Part shown: piece by piece, positions 37,901 to 47,452 of the stretch
How positions within the stretch are numbered: the stretch's first letter is position 1
Layout: each line of letters starts with the position of its first letter
Assembly (NCBI RefSeq): GCF_016102285.1
Contig: NZ_JACFOY010000001.1
Span: 62,001 to 126,000 of the forward strand
Direction: 5' to 3'
DNA from: Bartonella sp. M0177
GTDB lineage: Bacteria; Pseudomonadota; Alphaproteobacteria; Rhizobiales; Rhizobiaceae
DNA: 64,000 bases
Notes under the pieces: generated by a model
Told to the model about the DNA's origin: nothing
The model's database searches: none
The model's input: the letters and a program-made list of their open reading frames with translations, nothing else
Program-made: the position numbers and the translations under genes

Positions 37901-38166
37901 GCATTGCCAATATTGTTGTCTGGCCAAAAATAATGGTGCGCTTTCGCCGCGAGGTCATGGGAGGTAAACTCCTATTGATAACAGGTAAAATACAACGGGA
38001 TTCTTCCGGTGTTACCCATCTTGTAGCCTCTTATATCGAAGATAGAAGTATGGACATTATCAATCTGAGCGAAATTCCCGAACATTTTGCAGCGATTGAA
38101 AGTGAACCTGTGGCCCGCCATCCCCGCCAGTTCCGTGCTTTGCCAAAATCCCGCGATTTCCATTAA
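34966..38166 (+). CDS. dnaE2: Error-prone DNA polymerase DnaE2
   Basis: 1066 residues, the usual DnaE2 length and shorter than replicative DnaE1. The PHP domain starts with SNFSFLKGASHPEELV, the catalytic palm has PDIDVDFEHERREEVMQYIY near residue 374 and GRGSAANSAVCFCLGIT near 340, and the C-terminal OB-fold is VTVRQKPGSAKGVVFLTMED. It performs translesion synthesis with ImuAB after DNA damage. It starts 180 bases after imuB, with AAGG upstream of the ATG, probably on the same LexA-controlled transcript. Confidence 0.95.
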   Translation: MFALSVRSNFSFLKGASHPEELVGEAARLHYAGIGIADENTLAGVVRGFAMAREVLKLDPSFRYLVGCRLVFSDGTPDLVVYPRDRKAYGMLCRMLSEGKAKSGEKGACQLKFEDFLFRARGFQIIVTDGEKLEDTLKNLQQVAKGQVFLGLPMNFTGKDARYSEYLARMAKNFNVGLIAAADILYHSEERRILQDILTAIRLHKTIDEAGFAREANSEKYLKPVKEIERLYRNFSGAIKTQQDFVAPISFSLDDLSYSYPDEPVPAGKTSQSYLEELTWKGMAERFPKTAYESVKPLLEKELKLIKKLRYAPYFLTVYDIVSFAKSQGILCQGRGSAANSAVCFCLGITNVNPQQIDLLFERFISEERNEPPDIDVDFEHERREEVMQYIYRRYGRHRAAIVATVICYRSRSAIRDVGKALGLSEDIIGAIASTVWGTSGKKVSDEEIAQRGLDPANRMIGLTVRLAHELVGFPRHLSQHVGGFVLTEQRLDETVPIGPAAMKDRSFIEWDKDDIDTVKLMKVDILSLGMLTLIRKAFDLLKRHKNISHGLHDVPREDESVYKMLSKGDSIGVFQVESRAQMNMLPRLKPKQFYDLVIEVAIVRPGPIQGDMVHPYLRRRNHMEKVVYPSPSPQFGPPDELQRVLGKTLGVPLFQEQAMRIAIEAAKFTPDEANLLRRAMATFRRVGTIHTMQAKMVEGMVRRGYKRDFAENCFKQIEGFGEYGFPESHAASFAHLVYVSAWLKCHHPEIFATALLNSQPMGFYAPAQIIRDARNHGVEVLPVDVNHSHYDHCLEKNGNGFSLRLGFRQINGFAIEWGKRIELQQAEGPFSSIEELHRRVMLPKRAFELLADADCFLSINKERRSALWAVRRLPDHGNLPLFAAAQQSDLGEEEPLIFTPMKLSEHVITDYETTRLSLKAHPLSFLRNELVKKGVLTCHDAMEIAGGSSATIAGIVTVRQKPGSAKGVVFLTMEDESGIANIVVWPKIMVRFRREVMGGKLLLITGKIQRDSSGVTHLVASYIEDRSMDIINLSEIPEHFAAIESEPVARHPRQFRALPKSRDFH

Positions 38167-38840
38167 AATATTTTTTATGAAACACGACTTTTAAACTCTT
38201 CAGCTTTTTATTTTGCATGTCTCGAACAGTTTGCTAACAAGCTGAAAAATGAGGAACCTGTGAAAATTTCATCACTTGATCGCCACCTGTCCAGCACTTT
38301 TAAAAACTGTTGTTTCAATCTTTTAAGGAAGATAAAAAACCGTCAAAAATGAACAAAGAAATAGAGGGCTGATCAAGTAAAAGAATAGGCCGGAAAGCCC
38401 GAGCTCGCTCCTATTTTAAGGCGATCTAAAAGTTCATGAATCCATTTGCTAGCTTCATATTTTTTAAAATCGGAAATTTGAAAAATATACGCGTTTTAAA
38501 AAGCATTTGAATGCATTGATTGCCGGATGCTGCAACTTGAAAATAAAGAACGATAATACAATCTCGAAACCCTGATTTCCGTATCATTCACCGGTGGCAA
38601 AAGTGCAGATACCGGTAAAATCGCGTTATGTTCGATCAACCGGTTTTTAAAAAAGCTTGAAGACTATTCGGAAGTTCGTTTCTCTCCGACAACAAGCTTC
38701 ATATTTCATTTTCGCGAGTTATTATGAATGATGCGAGGTCATTATGAATTATGCGCGTTTGGTTGTTAAGATTTGAACAGCTTCAAAAAACGCGCATAGC
38801 GCTTCATTTTTCTTCATTTTTCATGATGTCGGCAACATCT
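38167..38840. other. 675-bp gap between convergent dnaE2 and comM
   Basis: No supported gene on either strand. It contains a possible hairpin at 38384-38415 (AATAGG ... CCTATT with a GC-rich interior), the minus-strand terminator at 38652-38700, and a 15-bp near-identical direct repeat at 38721-38735 and 38741-38755 (ATTATGAAT-[GT]-ATGCG). A small RNA is possible but unproven. Confidence 0.45.
38652..38700 (-). terminator. Candidate terminator of comM
   Basis: On the minus strand, AAGCTTG and CAAGCTT pair around an inner TCCG/CGGA match and are followed by six T. The position is 141 bases past the comM stop. Confidence 0.5.
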
Positions 38841-40373
38841 TCAAGCGGCAGCTTTCAGGCGTTCATTGCCCAAACGATAGGAAACCGCTTCGGCAAGATG
38901 GCGTTTGGTAAGATGCGTCTCACCCTCAAGATCGGCAATTGTACGCGCAACTTTCAGAACGCGATGGTAAGCGCGTGCTGAAAGGCGCATTTTTTCGCTT
39001 ATCGTTTGTAATAATATTGTTGCGGCACCATCAAGAACAGCAACTTTTTCGATCAGATTTGCAGGACAATCGCCATTGGTACGGATTTGGGGCATTCCGA
39101 GTTCTGCATATCTTTTCGTCTGTATATCTCGTGCTTTTCTAACGCGTTCGGCGACAACGCGGCTTGGTTCGGCTTCTGCCGGTTTGATGAGATCAAGTGC
39201 CGATAAAGCCGGTACATCAATTCGCAAATCTATGCGGTCAAGCAATGGTCCGGAAATACGTGCCTGATAATCGGTCTGACATTTCGGGCCCTTGGCGCAA
39301 ACATGCCCAGGTTCTCCTGCCATGCCACAACGACATGGATTCATGGCTGCTACAAGCTGGATGCGTGCGGGATAACTGACATGCCGGTTGGCACGCGCAA
39401 CAACGCATTCCCCGCTTTCAAGCGGCTGACGCAGTGAATCGAGAACCTGTGGCGAAAATTCCGGAAACTCGTCGAGAAATAATACACCATTATGGGCAAG
39501 GGAAACTTCACCAGGGCGCGCTTTAATGCCGCCGCCGACCATAGCTGCCATGGATGCCGAATGGTGGGGAGCACGGAAAGGTCGATGAATGGAAACAGAC
39601 CCGTTTGTTGTTTCTCCGGCAATTGAAGCGATCAGCGAGACATCAAGAAGTTCGCGGGCATCAAGCGGCGGCAGAATGGAAGGTAAACGCTCGGCCAACA
39701 TTGATTTTCCCGCTCCGGGAGGGCCGACAAACAATAGGTTATGGCGTCCCGCCGCAGCGACCTCAAGTGCTCTTTTGGCGGCACTTTGCCCCTTTATATC
39801 GGCAAGATCGGGCAAATTATCCTGAACAATATATTGGCGCGGAAGCGGACGCGACAAAAATTGCGAACCTTTGAAATGGTTGACCAGAGCAAGCAAACTT
39901 GAAGGCGCCAAAATGTCGATGTCGGAGCCCGCCCAGGCGGCTTCAGGGCCACATTTTTCGGGGCAGATCAGCCCCTTATCGGAAGCGACAGCGGTCATGG
40001 CTGCGGGCAAGACACCGCTCACCGGTGCGATAGAACCATCCAGCCCCAATTCACCCATAACAACGTATTTTTGCCCGATTTCAGGGGGTAAAAGCCCCAT
40101 TCCGACCATAAGCCCGACGGCTATCGGCAGATCATAATGGGACCCTTCTTTTGGTAAATCGGCCGGCGCGAGATTAACCGTAATCCGTTTGATCGGCATG
40201 GACAATCCACAGGCATGAAGTGCCGCCTGCACACGTTCACGGCTTTCTGCAACCGCCTTATCGGCAAGGCCGACAATGGACATTCCCATTTTACCATTGG
40301 CAATCATAACCTGTACATCAACAGGTAAAGCGTCAATGCCGGAAAAGGCAACAGTCGTAATACGTGCAACCAT
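38841..40373 (-). CDS. comM: YifB/ComM family AAA+ ATPase
   Basis: 510 residues from MVARITTVAFSGIDALPVDV, the family start; an upstream ATG at 40412 is less likely. The N-terminal Lon-like domain is followed by the Mg-chelatase-type AAA+ core with Walker A GPPGAGKSMLAERL near residue 220 and a Walker B region VLFLDEFPEF near 300. A zinc-binding CRCGMAGEPGHVC loop is near 350. ComM is a hexameric helicase that promotes branch migration during natural transformation. A LexA-type box lies 63-77 bases upstream. Confidence 0.92.
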   Translation of the reverse strand: MVARITTVAFSGIDALPVDVQVMIANGKMGMSIVGLADKAVAESRERVQAALHACGLSMPIKRITVNLAPADLPKEGSHYDLPIAVGLMVGMGLLPPEIGQKYVVMGELGLDGSIAPVSGVLPAAMTAVASDKGLICPEKCGPEAAWAGSDIDILAPSSLLALVNHFKGSQFLSRPLPRQYIVQDNLPDLADIKGQSAAKRALEVAAAGRHNLLFVGPPGAGKSMLAERLPSILPPLDARELLDVSLIASIAGETTNGSVSIHRPFRAPHHSASMAAMVGGGIKARPGEVSLAHNGVLFLDEFPEFSPQVLDSLRQPLESGECVVARANRHVSYPARIQLVAAMNPCRCGMAGEPGHVCAKGPKCQTDYQARISGPLLDRIDLRIDVPALSALDLIKPAEAEPSRVVAERVRKARDIQTKRYAELGMPQIRTNGDCPANLIEKVAVLDGAATILLQTISEKMRLSARAYHRVLKVARTIADLEGETHLTKRHLAEAVSYRLGNERLKAAA

Positions 40374-40715
40374 TTGTCTTGTTCTCATGTGAGTTGTGTC
40401 AAAATGAGACAACCATTATTTTTAGTGAAAATCAAGAACATTTCATGAACATTAAGTATTTTTATGGTGGTTGCCACGATAAGGCACAAATTGCCGGTTA
40501 ACACTTCCTTGACGAAAATGAAGCAAAATCATGTTCGTCAGTATATGATTAAACGTTGGCCTATGCTAACGCATGAATAAACAGCAATTTTGTTGAGTGC
40601 GAAGTTTTATCTTAAAGCGCGAAGTAAATTGTGGGATTGGAATTTTGGAGCGTTATATTTGGTGAATAAGCAGGTAAACGAAGAGTTTGATAGTTAAGAG
40701 TTAAGTGTTTTGGTA
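40374..40715. other. Divergent intergenic region between comM and tamA
   Basis: About 340 bases. It contains the LexA-type box described separately. The promoter of tamA could not be placed confidently. Confidence 0.4.
40436..40450 (-). promoter_or_regulatory. LexA-type box upstream of comM
   Basis: GAACATTTCATGAAC is a second exact match to the GAAC-N7-GAAC form of the alphaproteobacterial LexA box, 63 bases upstream of the comM start and 266 bases from tamA. Distance and function point to comM as the target. Confidence 0.75.
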
Positions 40716-42680
40716 ATGTCAGTTACAAAATCGAGGTTGAAGGCAGAGAGCGCTCTTGTCGCTCTCATGACCTGCGTTGCGCTGACTTTTTATCAACCAC
40801 AAGAAGCAAATGCTTTCGATCTTTTTGGTATCCATTTATGGGGTAAAAAAGACCAGAACGATAAAAATGCCGATGTTATCGGTGTTCCAAAACATTATAA
40901 GGTCAAGGTTATCAATGCTCCGAATGCACCCGAAGGGGGCGTAAAAATTGTCAAGGCAGCGTCATCTCTCGTTGAAGATGATGATAAGCCGGCCTCCGGC
41001 TCTGCCGGACTTTTGGCCAAAGCACGCGGTGATTACAGGAAAATTCTGGCTGCCCTTTATGCCGAAGGTTATTACGGCGGTACAATCAGTATTCAGGTGA
41101 ATGGTGCGGAGGCAGCCAATATCCGTCCCGATACTGAATTGCCCGACCAGTCGGATATCCTCATTACAATTGATACCGGACCACAATATCATTTCGGTGT
41201 TGCAAGCGTTCATGATCTCGCTCCAAAAACCGATGACAAGAAAGACAAAGTTCCGCTTCCGGCCGATTCAGGATATGCGTCGGGTGATGTTGCCAAATCC
41301 GGCTCTGTCTTCAAGGCGGAACAGCTTGCTATTGAAGGCTGGCGCCAACAGGGTTACGCCAAGGCAAGCGTAAAAAATCGTGATGTCGTTGCCGATCATG
41401 CCAGTCGCACTGTCGATTCCAATATCGAGGTTCAGCCCGGTCAAAAGGCACATTATGGTCCCTTGACAGTTAAAAACGTCAGCGACAAGCCGCGCATGGA
41501 TTCAGCCTATGTCGCCTGGATGACCGGATTAAAAGAGGGGCAGGAATATGACCCTGATGATATAGCCAAAGCCAACAAGCGGCTCGCGCGTCTTGATGTA
41601 TTTCGTGCTGGCAATGTAAGGGAAGCAGACAAGATCAAGTCTGATGGCAGTTTGCCGCTCAATCTCACGGTACAGGAACGTCCGCTTCATCGGTTTGGTG
41701 TTGGCGGAAGCTATTCGACACTTGATGGCGCAGGTCTTGAAGCCTATTGGATGCATCGTGATCTTTTCGGTCATGCGGAACGCTTGAGATTTGACGCAAA
41801 AATTAGCGGTATTGGCGGCAGTCAGGATGATTCCTACAACCCGAAAAACTTCGGTTATCTTTTGGGAACCACTTTCACCCGTCCGGGTGTCATTACGCCC
41901 GACACCGATTTTGTTGCAAGCCTCAAAGGGCAACGTGAGGTTCTTGATAATTATACAACCACGGGGCTAACCGGACAGCTCGGTTTGACACATATATTCA
42001 CCGAAGAATTATCCGGACGGATTTATTTCAATGCTGCCCAAACCAAATCGGAAGACGACTATTTCGGCAATCGTGATTTTACACCGGTCGGTTTCTTGGG
42101 AGGATTGCTTTATGATAGTCGTGACAACAAGTCCAATCCGAAACACGGCCTTTATGGCGAAGCGGTTCTGGAGCCGATTTATGAAATTCATTATGGCAAC
42201 TTTATCGGCAAGATGACATTGGAAGGCCGTTCCTATTTTTCGCTTGATGCGAAAGATCGCTATGTTATTGCAACACGGGCAAAGATCGGTTCGATTACCG
42301 GTCCGGAAGCGCGAGAAATTCCTTCCGATATGCTCTTCTTTGCCGGTGGCGGTGGTTCTGTACGCGGTTATGGCTATCGCAATATCGGTATTAGAACCGA
42401 TACCGGTGATACAATTGGTGGTCGTTCACTTGTCGAAGGGTCGGCAGAACTGCGCACAATGGTGACCGATACAATCGGTCTCGTCGGTTTTGTCGATGCC
42501 GGTGTTGTTGGGGCTGATTCTACACCGGATTTTTCCGAAAATACTAAAGTCGGTGCCGGTATCGGTGTCCGTTATATGACAGGGCTCGGACCATTGCGTT
42601 TTGATGTGGCAACACCTCTCGATGGTGCAGTGGGCGACCCTGATTTAGGTTTCTATATCGGCATAGGGCAGGCGTTCTGA
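40716..42680 (+). CDS. tamA: Translocation and assembly module outer-membrane protein TamA
   Basis: 654 residues. A signal peptide ends near QEANA. The N-terminal half contains POTRA domains (ILAALYAEGYYGGTISIQVN is one), and the C-terminal Omp85 barrel has FFAGGGGSVRGYGYRNIG, the conserved RGY loop, and ends DLGFYIGIGQAF with the terminal aromatic residue. TamA works with TamB to place autotransporters and other outer-membrane proteins. The stop codon overlaps the tamB ATG by one base, confirming the pair. The ATG at 40716 gives the best signal peptide; a TTG two codons earlier is not needed. Confidence 0.92.
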   Translation: MSVTKSRLKAESALVALMTCVALTFYQPQEANAFDLFGIHLWGKKDQNDKNADVIGVPKHYKVKVINAPNAPEGGVKIVKAASSLVEDDDKPASGSAGLLAKARGDYRKILAALYAEGYYGGTISIQVNGAEAANIRPDTELPDQSDILITIDTGPQYHFGVASVHDLAPKTDDKKDKVPLPADSGYASGDVAKSGSVFKAEQLAIEGWRQQGYAKASVKNRDVVADHASRTVDSNIEVQPGQKAHYGPLTVKNVSDKPRMDSAYVAWMTGLKEGQEYDPDDIAKANKRLARLDVFRAGNVREADKIKSDGSLPLNLTVQERPLHRFGVGGSYSTLDGAGLEAYWMHRDLFGHAERLRFDAKISGIGGSQDDSYNPKNFGYLLGTTFTRPGVITPDTDFVASLKGQREVLDNYTTTGLTGQLGLTHIFTEELSGRIYFNAAQTKSEDDYFGNRDFTPVGFLGGLLYDSRDNKSNPKHGLYGEAVLEPIYEIHYGNFIGKMTLEGRSYFSLDAKDRYVIATRAKIGSITGPEAREIPSDMLFFAGGGGSVRGYGYRNIGIRTDTGDTIGGRSLVEGSAELRTMVTDTIGLVGFVDAGVVGADSTPDFSENTKVGAGIGVRYMTGLGPLRFDVATPLDGAVGDPDLGFYIGIGQAF

Positions 42681-45600
42681 TGATGAAAAAATTGTCACTT
42701 TCAGCTTTTATGACCGCATTGTTCCTGATTTTTACAGGCTTGACAGCGAGTTTTGCCGACACTTCTTCACCCGTCGGTCACGATACGGCTGCGGCTGAAA
42801 AGTCGTGGGTTTTGTCATTCATTGAAAGCAAGATTTCCTCACCCAACCGGCAAATCCGTTTTACCGGCATTGAAGGGGCTTTGTCGTCTAACGCCACAAT
42901 CGGCTCGATTACGATTGCCGATCGACAAGGTGTCTGGCTCAAAATCACCAATGCCAAGCTTGACTGGAATCGTTTGGCACTATTGCGTGGACAAGTGTCT
43001 ATTAACGAATTGTCAGCCGAGAAGATTGATATTTTCAGGAAACCTTTGCCTGACTCTTCGGCCCCCAGTCCCCAGTCCAAGGGCTTTTCTATACCGGACT
43101 TGCCAGTTGCAATAAGCATCAAATCGCTTGATGCAAAGAAAGTCGCATTCGGAGAGCCGCTATTTAATCTTCCTTCGGAAGTTTCGTTGAATGGCAGTAT
43201 AACCCTTGCCGATGGTGATCTTGCAGCCCAACTCGTTATGAAACGTCTGGATAAAGCCGGCAATTTCAATGTATTGGCCGATATTTCAAACAGCACCAAT
43301 AAGGCAAAAATCGATATTGAAGTCTCCGAGCCGGAAAACGGCATTGTAGCCAATCTTTTGAAAATAAAGAATCGCCCTTCTGTTGTTTTGATTGCCAAAG
43401 GCGAAGGACCGCTTGATAATTTCGAGCTCGGCCTTGCGATGAAAGCCGGTGCCGATCCGGTACTGAATGGCAAATTCAAGCTTCAGGGCACAGAAAGCGG
43501 CAAATCGATAAATGTTAACCTGTCAGGGCCGATTGTCCTTTTGATGCCTGACGCATATCGGGCATTTTTCGGTGCAAGAACGGAGCTTGAACTGGCAGCT
43601 TTGCTGAAAAAGGGCGGCGGCTTTCGACTGGACAAATTTTCGATCAATGGTGATGGCGTTCATATAGCTGCAAATGCAGAAACATTGTCAGACGGTTTTT
43701 TACGCCGTTTGGCGGTAAAAGCATCGATTAAAGCGCAAACCGGTCAGTCAATTATTTTGCCGGTTGCGGGCGGGAAGACACGTGCCGATAATATTGCTCT
43801 TAATATTGATTATGGGCGCAATGAAAGCTCTATGTGGAGTGGCCAATTTATCGTCAATAATTTTGCAAACGAAAATTTCATTTCCCACGATATAACTGTC
43901 GATATGGGTGGCGACTCGGAAAATCTCGATGATGTGAATAATCGTCATGTCGGTTTGCAGATTTCCGGCGCAATCAACGGAATGGCAACGCCGAAGAGCA
44001 AGATTTCGGATGCCTTGGGAAAATCGGTCAATTTGAAAGTTGATGCCGATATTCTCGCCCATCAGCCGGTTACTATACGCACTGTCAATCTTTCCGCTAA
44101 CGGGCTCACTTTGTGGCTGAAGGGACAAATCGAAAAGCTTGAATTCAAAGGAAATCTCGGCATTGAAGCCGATACATTGGAACCTTTGGCGATGTTGAGC
44201 GGAAAACCGCTTTCGGGGGCAGCTGATATTGAGGCAAATGGTATCATCGGCCTTGTCGGTGGTTCTTTCGACCTTGACCTTTCCGGAAAAACTGTCGCTT
44301 TGAAAACCGGTAATGAGACGCTGGATCGTTTATTGGCGGGCGATGTCAGACTATCGGGCGGAATAAAACGTGACGAAACTGGAATTACAACACGCCAATT
44401 TCAGCTTGGTAACGACCATATCAAGCTTGAAGCAAATGGCAGCTTCTCGAGTGATGAAGCCGATATGGACTATCAGCTCGATCTTTCCGACCTTAATCTC
44501 GTCAATTCCCGTATGCATGGAGCCGTTCAATTGCAGGGCGCTGCCCGTGGCCATAACCGTCTTGTTGCTTTAAGTCTTGGAGCAAAGATAAATGAAGCAA
44601 CTTTGTCGGGACAGAAAATGCAGGATACGGCAATTTTTGCCAATGCCGTTCTTGATAACACTTCTCCTGTCGCCACCTATTTGAGCGGTTATGTAGACGG
44701 TAGCGGCCTCTTCGGGGGCGAGAAACTCAAGCTAAGCGGAAGTTTTTCCGATAATGACCAGTTCAAAAGTCTGGACAATCTCGACATTCTCGTTGGCGAA
44801 ACCCATGTGAACGGCAATCTCAAGCAAAATCTGGACGGGCTGATTGACGGAAATATCCATATTGATGCACGCGATATTTCAACATTGAGTGCGCTTTTGC
44901 TCACCGATGGTCATGGCAGTATGACAGGTGACTTTAATTTAAGCGAAAATGAAGGAAAACAGAGCGGTCGTCTGAAAGCCCACGTCGACAAACTGGTTTT
45001 TGGCGAAAATCATGTTCAAAGCCTTGATATGAATTTGACGCTCGATGACCCGAAAGGCGCTTTCCGTGTCAATGGCTTTGTCAATGCTTCGGATATTCGC
45101 GTTGCCAATTTTGTCGCCAATACCATAAAAGCAACTGCAAAAGATATGGATGGAAAAACCGCTTTCCAGGTTGCTGCCGATGTTCAGAATAATATCAAGG
45201 CCGATCTTTCTGGTCGTTTGATCTATCCTGCAGCAAACGAAGATAACGGGCAAAACGGGCAGGGGGATAATCGGCGGCTCACGATCGCGCTGGATTCGTT
45301 GAACGTTACGCAGGATACAGTTCATGCGAAACTATTAAATCCCGCTTCTGTGATTTTGTTTGACGATAGCTATCATATTTCACCGTTGATATTGGATGTG
45401 AATGGCGGGAAATTTTCGGTTAAGGGCGATGGAGGGTCAAAACTCGATTTAGAGTTGCAAATGGATCATTTGCCCGTTTCACTTGCCAATCTGGTAAAAC
45501 CGGATCTTCGTGCAACCGGTACTTTAACCGGTCAAGCCGATATAAAAGGAACGCCGGATAAACCTGATGTCGCCTTTGATATGAAAGGCGAAGGTCTGTC

Positions 45601-47374
45601 GATCGGCCTTCTTAAAGACAAGAAGATCGCTCCTTTTGCACTTGATGCAAAGGGCAGAACCAATGGCAAATCGGTCAATGTTGATACAAGGATTTCCGGC
45701 TCCGGTCTTGATGTTGAAGCCAATGGCAAAGTTCCGCTGGATGCAGGAAATCTTGATCTTGACATAAGCTTGAAAAATTTGCCTGTTGCTCTCGCAAACA
45801 GTTTTGTCGCCAACCAGAATCTTGGTGGAACCATCTCCGGTCACGCCCATATTGGCGGACAATTGAAAGCACCGACGGCAACATTCAATCTTTCAGGACA
45901 AGGCTTGAGAGCCGATTTGTTGGCAAAAAATGGCCTTACGCCAATCAGTTTGAATGCTCAGGCGCATTATGAAAATAATGTTCTTAATCTTGAACAATTT
46001 ACCGCAAATGGTGCGCAAGGACTTAATATGTCGGCAAATGGCCGCATTCCGGTAAAAGGTGATGGTATTGATCTTCATGTCAAAGGTTCGGCTCCTATGG
46101 CAATTGCCAATCAATTCCTTGCCGAACGTGGGACCCAAATTTCCGGCTCGGCAAATGTTGATGCGACCGTTAGAGGCTCCTTTACAAAACCGGAATTGAA
46201 TGGTCATTTTGCTCTTGCAAATGGTACTTTTATTGATCCGCAAAGCAATTTGCGTCTGAACAATATCGTCGTTGATGCCGGTTTGAGTGGCGAGCGCATT
46301 GTGCTCAACCGTGCCAATGCTTCATCATCTGCCGGTGGCTCAATTTCTGCCAATGGTTCCATCTCGACAGATTTTTCTGCCGGAATGCCTGCCGATATGA
46401 ACGTTCGTCTCAATCACACACGCTATAGCAACGGGGAAATGGTTGTTGCGACGGTTGATGGCACTTTGACAGTGACGGGCGGTCTGTTGAATAATCCGGT
46501 GATTGGCGGTGATCTTACAATCGAAAAGGCAGAAATTACCGTTCCGGATCGTTTCGGCGGCGCTGCTCTGATTGATGTGAAACACAAAAATCTCACAAAA
46601 GATATCGAAACAACGCTTGAGCGGGCGAAAATCGACACTGGCAGGAATAAAGCTGTAACGGCTCCCGCAAAACCTTCCGTCGTCCAGTTGAAATTGCATA
46701 TCCGTGCACCGAACCAGATTTTCGTTCGTGGCATGGGGCTTGATGTCGAATTGGGTGGTGAAATCGGTTTGTTCGGACCGGTCAATGATATCCATCCTGT
46801 CGGTGGGTTCCAGATGTTGCGGGGCCGGTTTGAAATTCTCTCTCAACGCCTCACCTTTACCGAAGGAACGGTGACACTCGTCGGCAATCTCAATCCTGAA
46901 GTCAATTTTGTTGCAACCACGCAAGGAAGCGATATTACAGTAACGGTAACCGTTAGCGGTACAATCAATGCATTGAGTGTTTCATTTACTTCGGTTCCTG
47001 TCTTGCCTCAGGACGAAGTTCTCGCCCGTTTGATTTTCAATCGCTCTATCAGCGAACTGTCACCCTTCCAGATTGCGCAGCTTGCGTCTGCTGCTGCCGA
47101 ACTTGCCGGTGTTACCAATACCTCGCTTCTCGGTTCATTACGCTCGACCACAGGTCTTGATGATCTTGATGTTGTGACAGATAAACAGGGGAATACCGGT
47201 GTTAAAGCCGGTCGTTATATTCGCGATAATATTTATCTTGGTGTCGAAGCAGGCTCCGGTGGCAACACAAAGGGAACAGTTAATCTGGATATTTCCAAAA
47301 ACCTGAAAGCCAAAGGCGCACTTGGCGCACAAGGTGATTCAAGTGTTGGTGTTTTCTATGAAAAAGATTATTAA
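42680..47374 (+). CDS. tamB: Translocation and assembly module inner-membrane protein TamB
   Basis: 1564 residues, a typical size for alphaproteobacterial TamB. The N-terminal signal anchor is ALFLIFTGLTASFA. The long middle is beta-rich with repeated patterns such as LDLDISLKNLPVALAN, forming a groove for lipids or polypeptides across the periplasm. The C-terminal DUF490 domain is well conserved (VPVLPQDEVLARLIFNRSIS, then QIAQLASAAAELAG). A role in phospholipid transport to the outer membrane has also been shown for enterobacterial TamB. The ATG shares an A with the tamA TGA. Confidence 0.94.
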   Translation: MMKKLSLSAFMTALFLIFTGLTASFADTSSPVGHDTAAAEKSWVLSFIESKISSPNRQIRFTGIEGALSSNATIGSITIADRQGVWLKITNAKLDWNRLALLRGQVSINELSAEKIDIFRKPLPDSSAPSPQSKGFSIPDLPVAISIKSLDAKKVAFGEPLFNLPSEVSLNGSITLADGDLAAQLVMKRLDKAGNFNVLADISNSTNKAKIDIEVSEPENGIVANLLKIKNRPSVVLIAKGEGPLDNFELGLAMKAGADPVLNGKFKLQGTESGKSINVNLSGPIVLLMPDAYRAFFGARTELELAALLKKGGGFRLDKFSINGDGVHIAANAETLSDGFLRRLAVKASIKAQTGQSIILPVAGGKTRADNIALNIDYGRNESSMWSGQFIVNNFANENFISHDITVDMGGDSENLDDVNNRHVGLQISGAINGMATPKSKISDALGKSVNLKVDADILAHQPVTIRTVNLSANGLTLWLKGQIEKLEFKGNLGIEADTLEPLAMLSGKPLSGAADIEANGIIGLVGGSFDLDLSGKTVALKTGNETLDRLLAGDVRLSGGIKRDETGITTRQFQLGNDHIKLEANGSFSSDEADMDYQLDLSDLNLVNSRMHGAVQLQGAARGHNRLVALSLGAKINEATLSGQKMQDTAIFANAVLDNTSPVATYLSGYVDGSGLFGGEKLKLSGSFSDNDQFKSLDNLDILVGETHVNGNLKQNLDGLIDGNIHIDARDISTLSALLLTDGHGSMTGDFNLSENEGKQSGRLKAHVDKLVFGENHVQSLDMNLTLDDPKGAFRVNGFVNASDIRVANFVANTIKATAKDMDGKTAFQVAADVQNNIKADLSGRLIYPAANEDNGQNGQGDNRRLTIALDSLNVTQDTVHAKLLNPASVILFDDSYHISPLILDVNGGKFSVKGDGGSKLDLELQMDHLPVSLANLVKPDLRATGTLTGQADIKGTPDKPDVAFDMKGEGLSIGLLKDKKIAPFALDAKGRTNGKSVNVDTRISGSGLDVEANGKVPLDAGNLDLDISLKNLPVALANSFVANQNLGGTISGHAHIGGQLKAPTATFNLSGQGLRADLLAKNGLTPISLNAQAHYENNVLNLEQFTANGAQGLNMSANGRIPVKGDGIDLHVKGSAPMAIANQFLAERGTQISGSANVDATVRGSFTKPELNGHFALANGTFIDPQSNLRLNNIVVDAGLSGERIVLNRANASSSAGGSISANGSISTDFSAGMPADMNVRLNHTRYSNGEMVVATVDGTLTVTGGLLNNPVIGGDLTIEKAEITVPDRFGGAALIDVKHKNLTKDIETTLERAKIDTGRNKAVTAPAKPSVVQLKLHIRAPNQIFVRGMGLDVELGGEIGLFGPVNDIHPVGGFQMLRGRFEILSQRLTFTEGTVTLVGNLNPEVNFVATTQGSDITVTVTVSGTINALSVSFTSVPVLPQDEVLARLIFNRSISELSPFQIAQLASAAAELAGVTNTSLLGSLRSTTGLDDLDVVTDKQGNTGVKAGRYIRDNIYLGVEAGSGGNTKGTVNLDISKNLKAKGALGAQGDSSVGVFYEKDY

Positions 47375-47452
47375 AACGAGGAATATTGTTTTTTCCGGAT
47401 ATCACCTTCCGGCGTTCGTTTCATTGTCACTCACAACGCATAAGGAATAATG

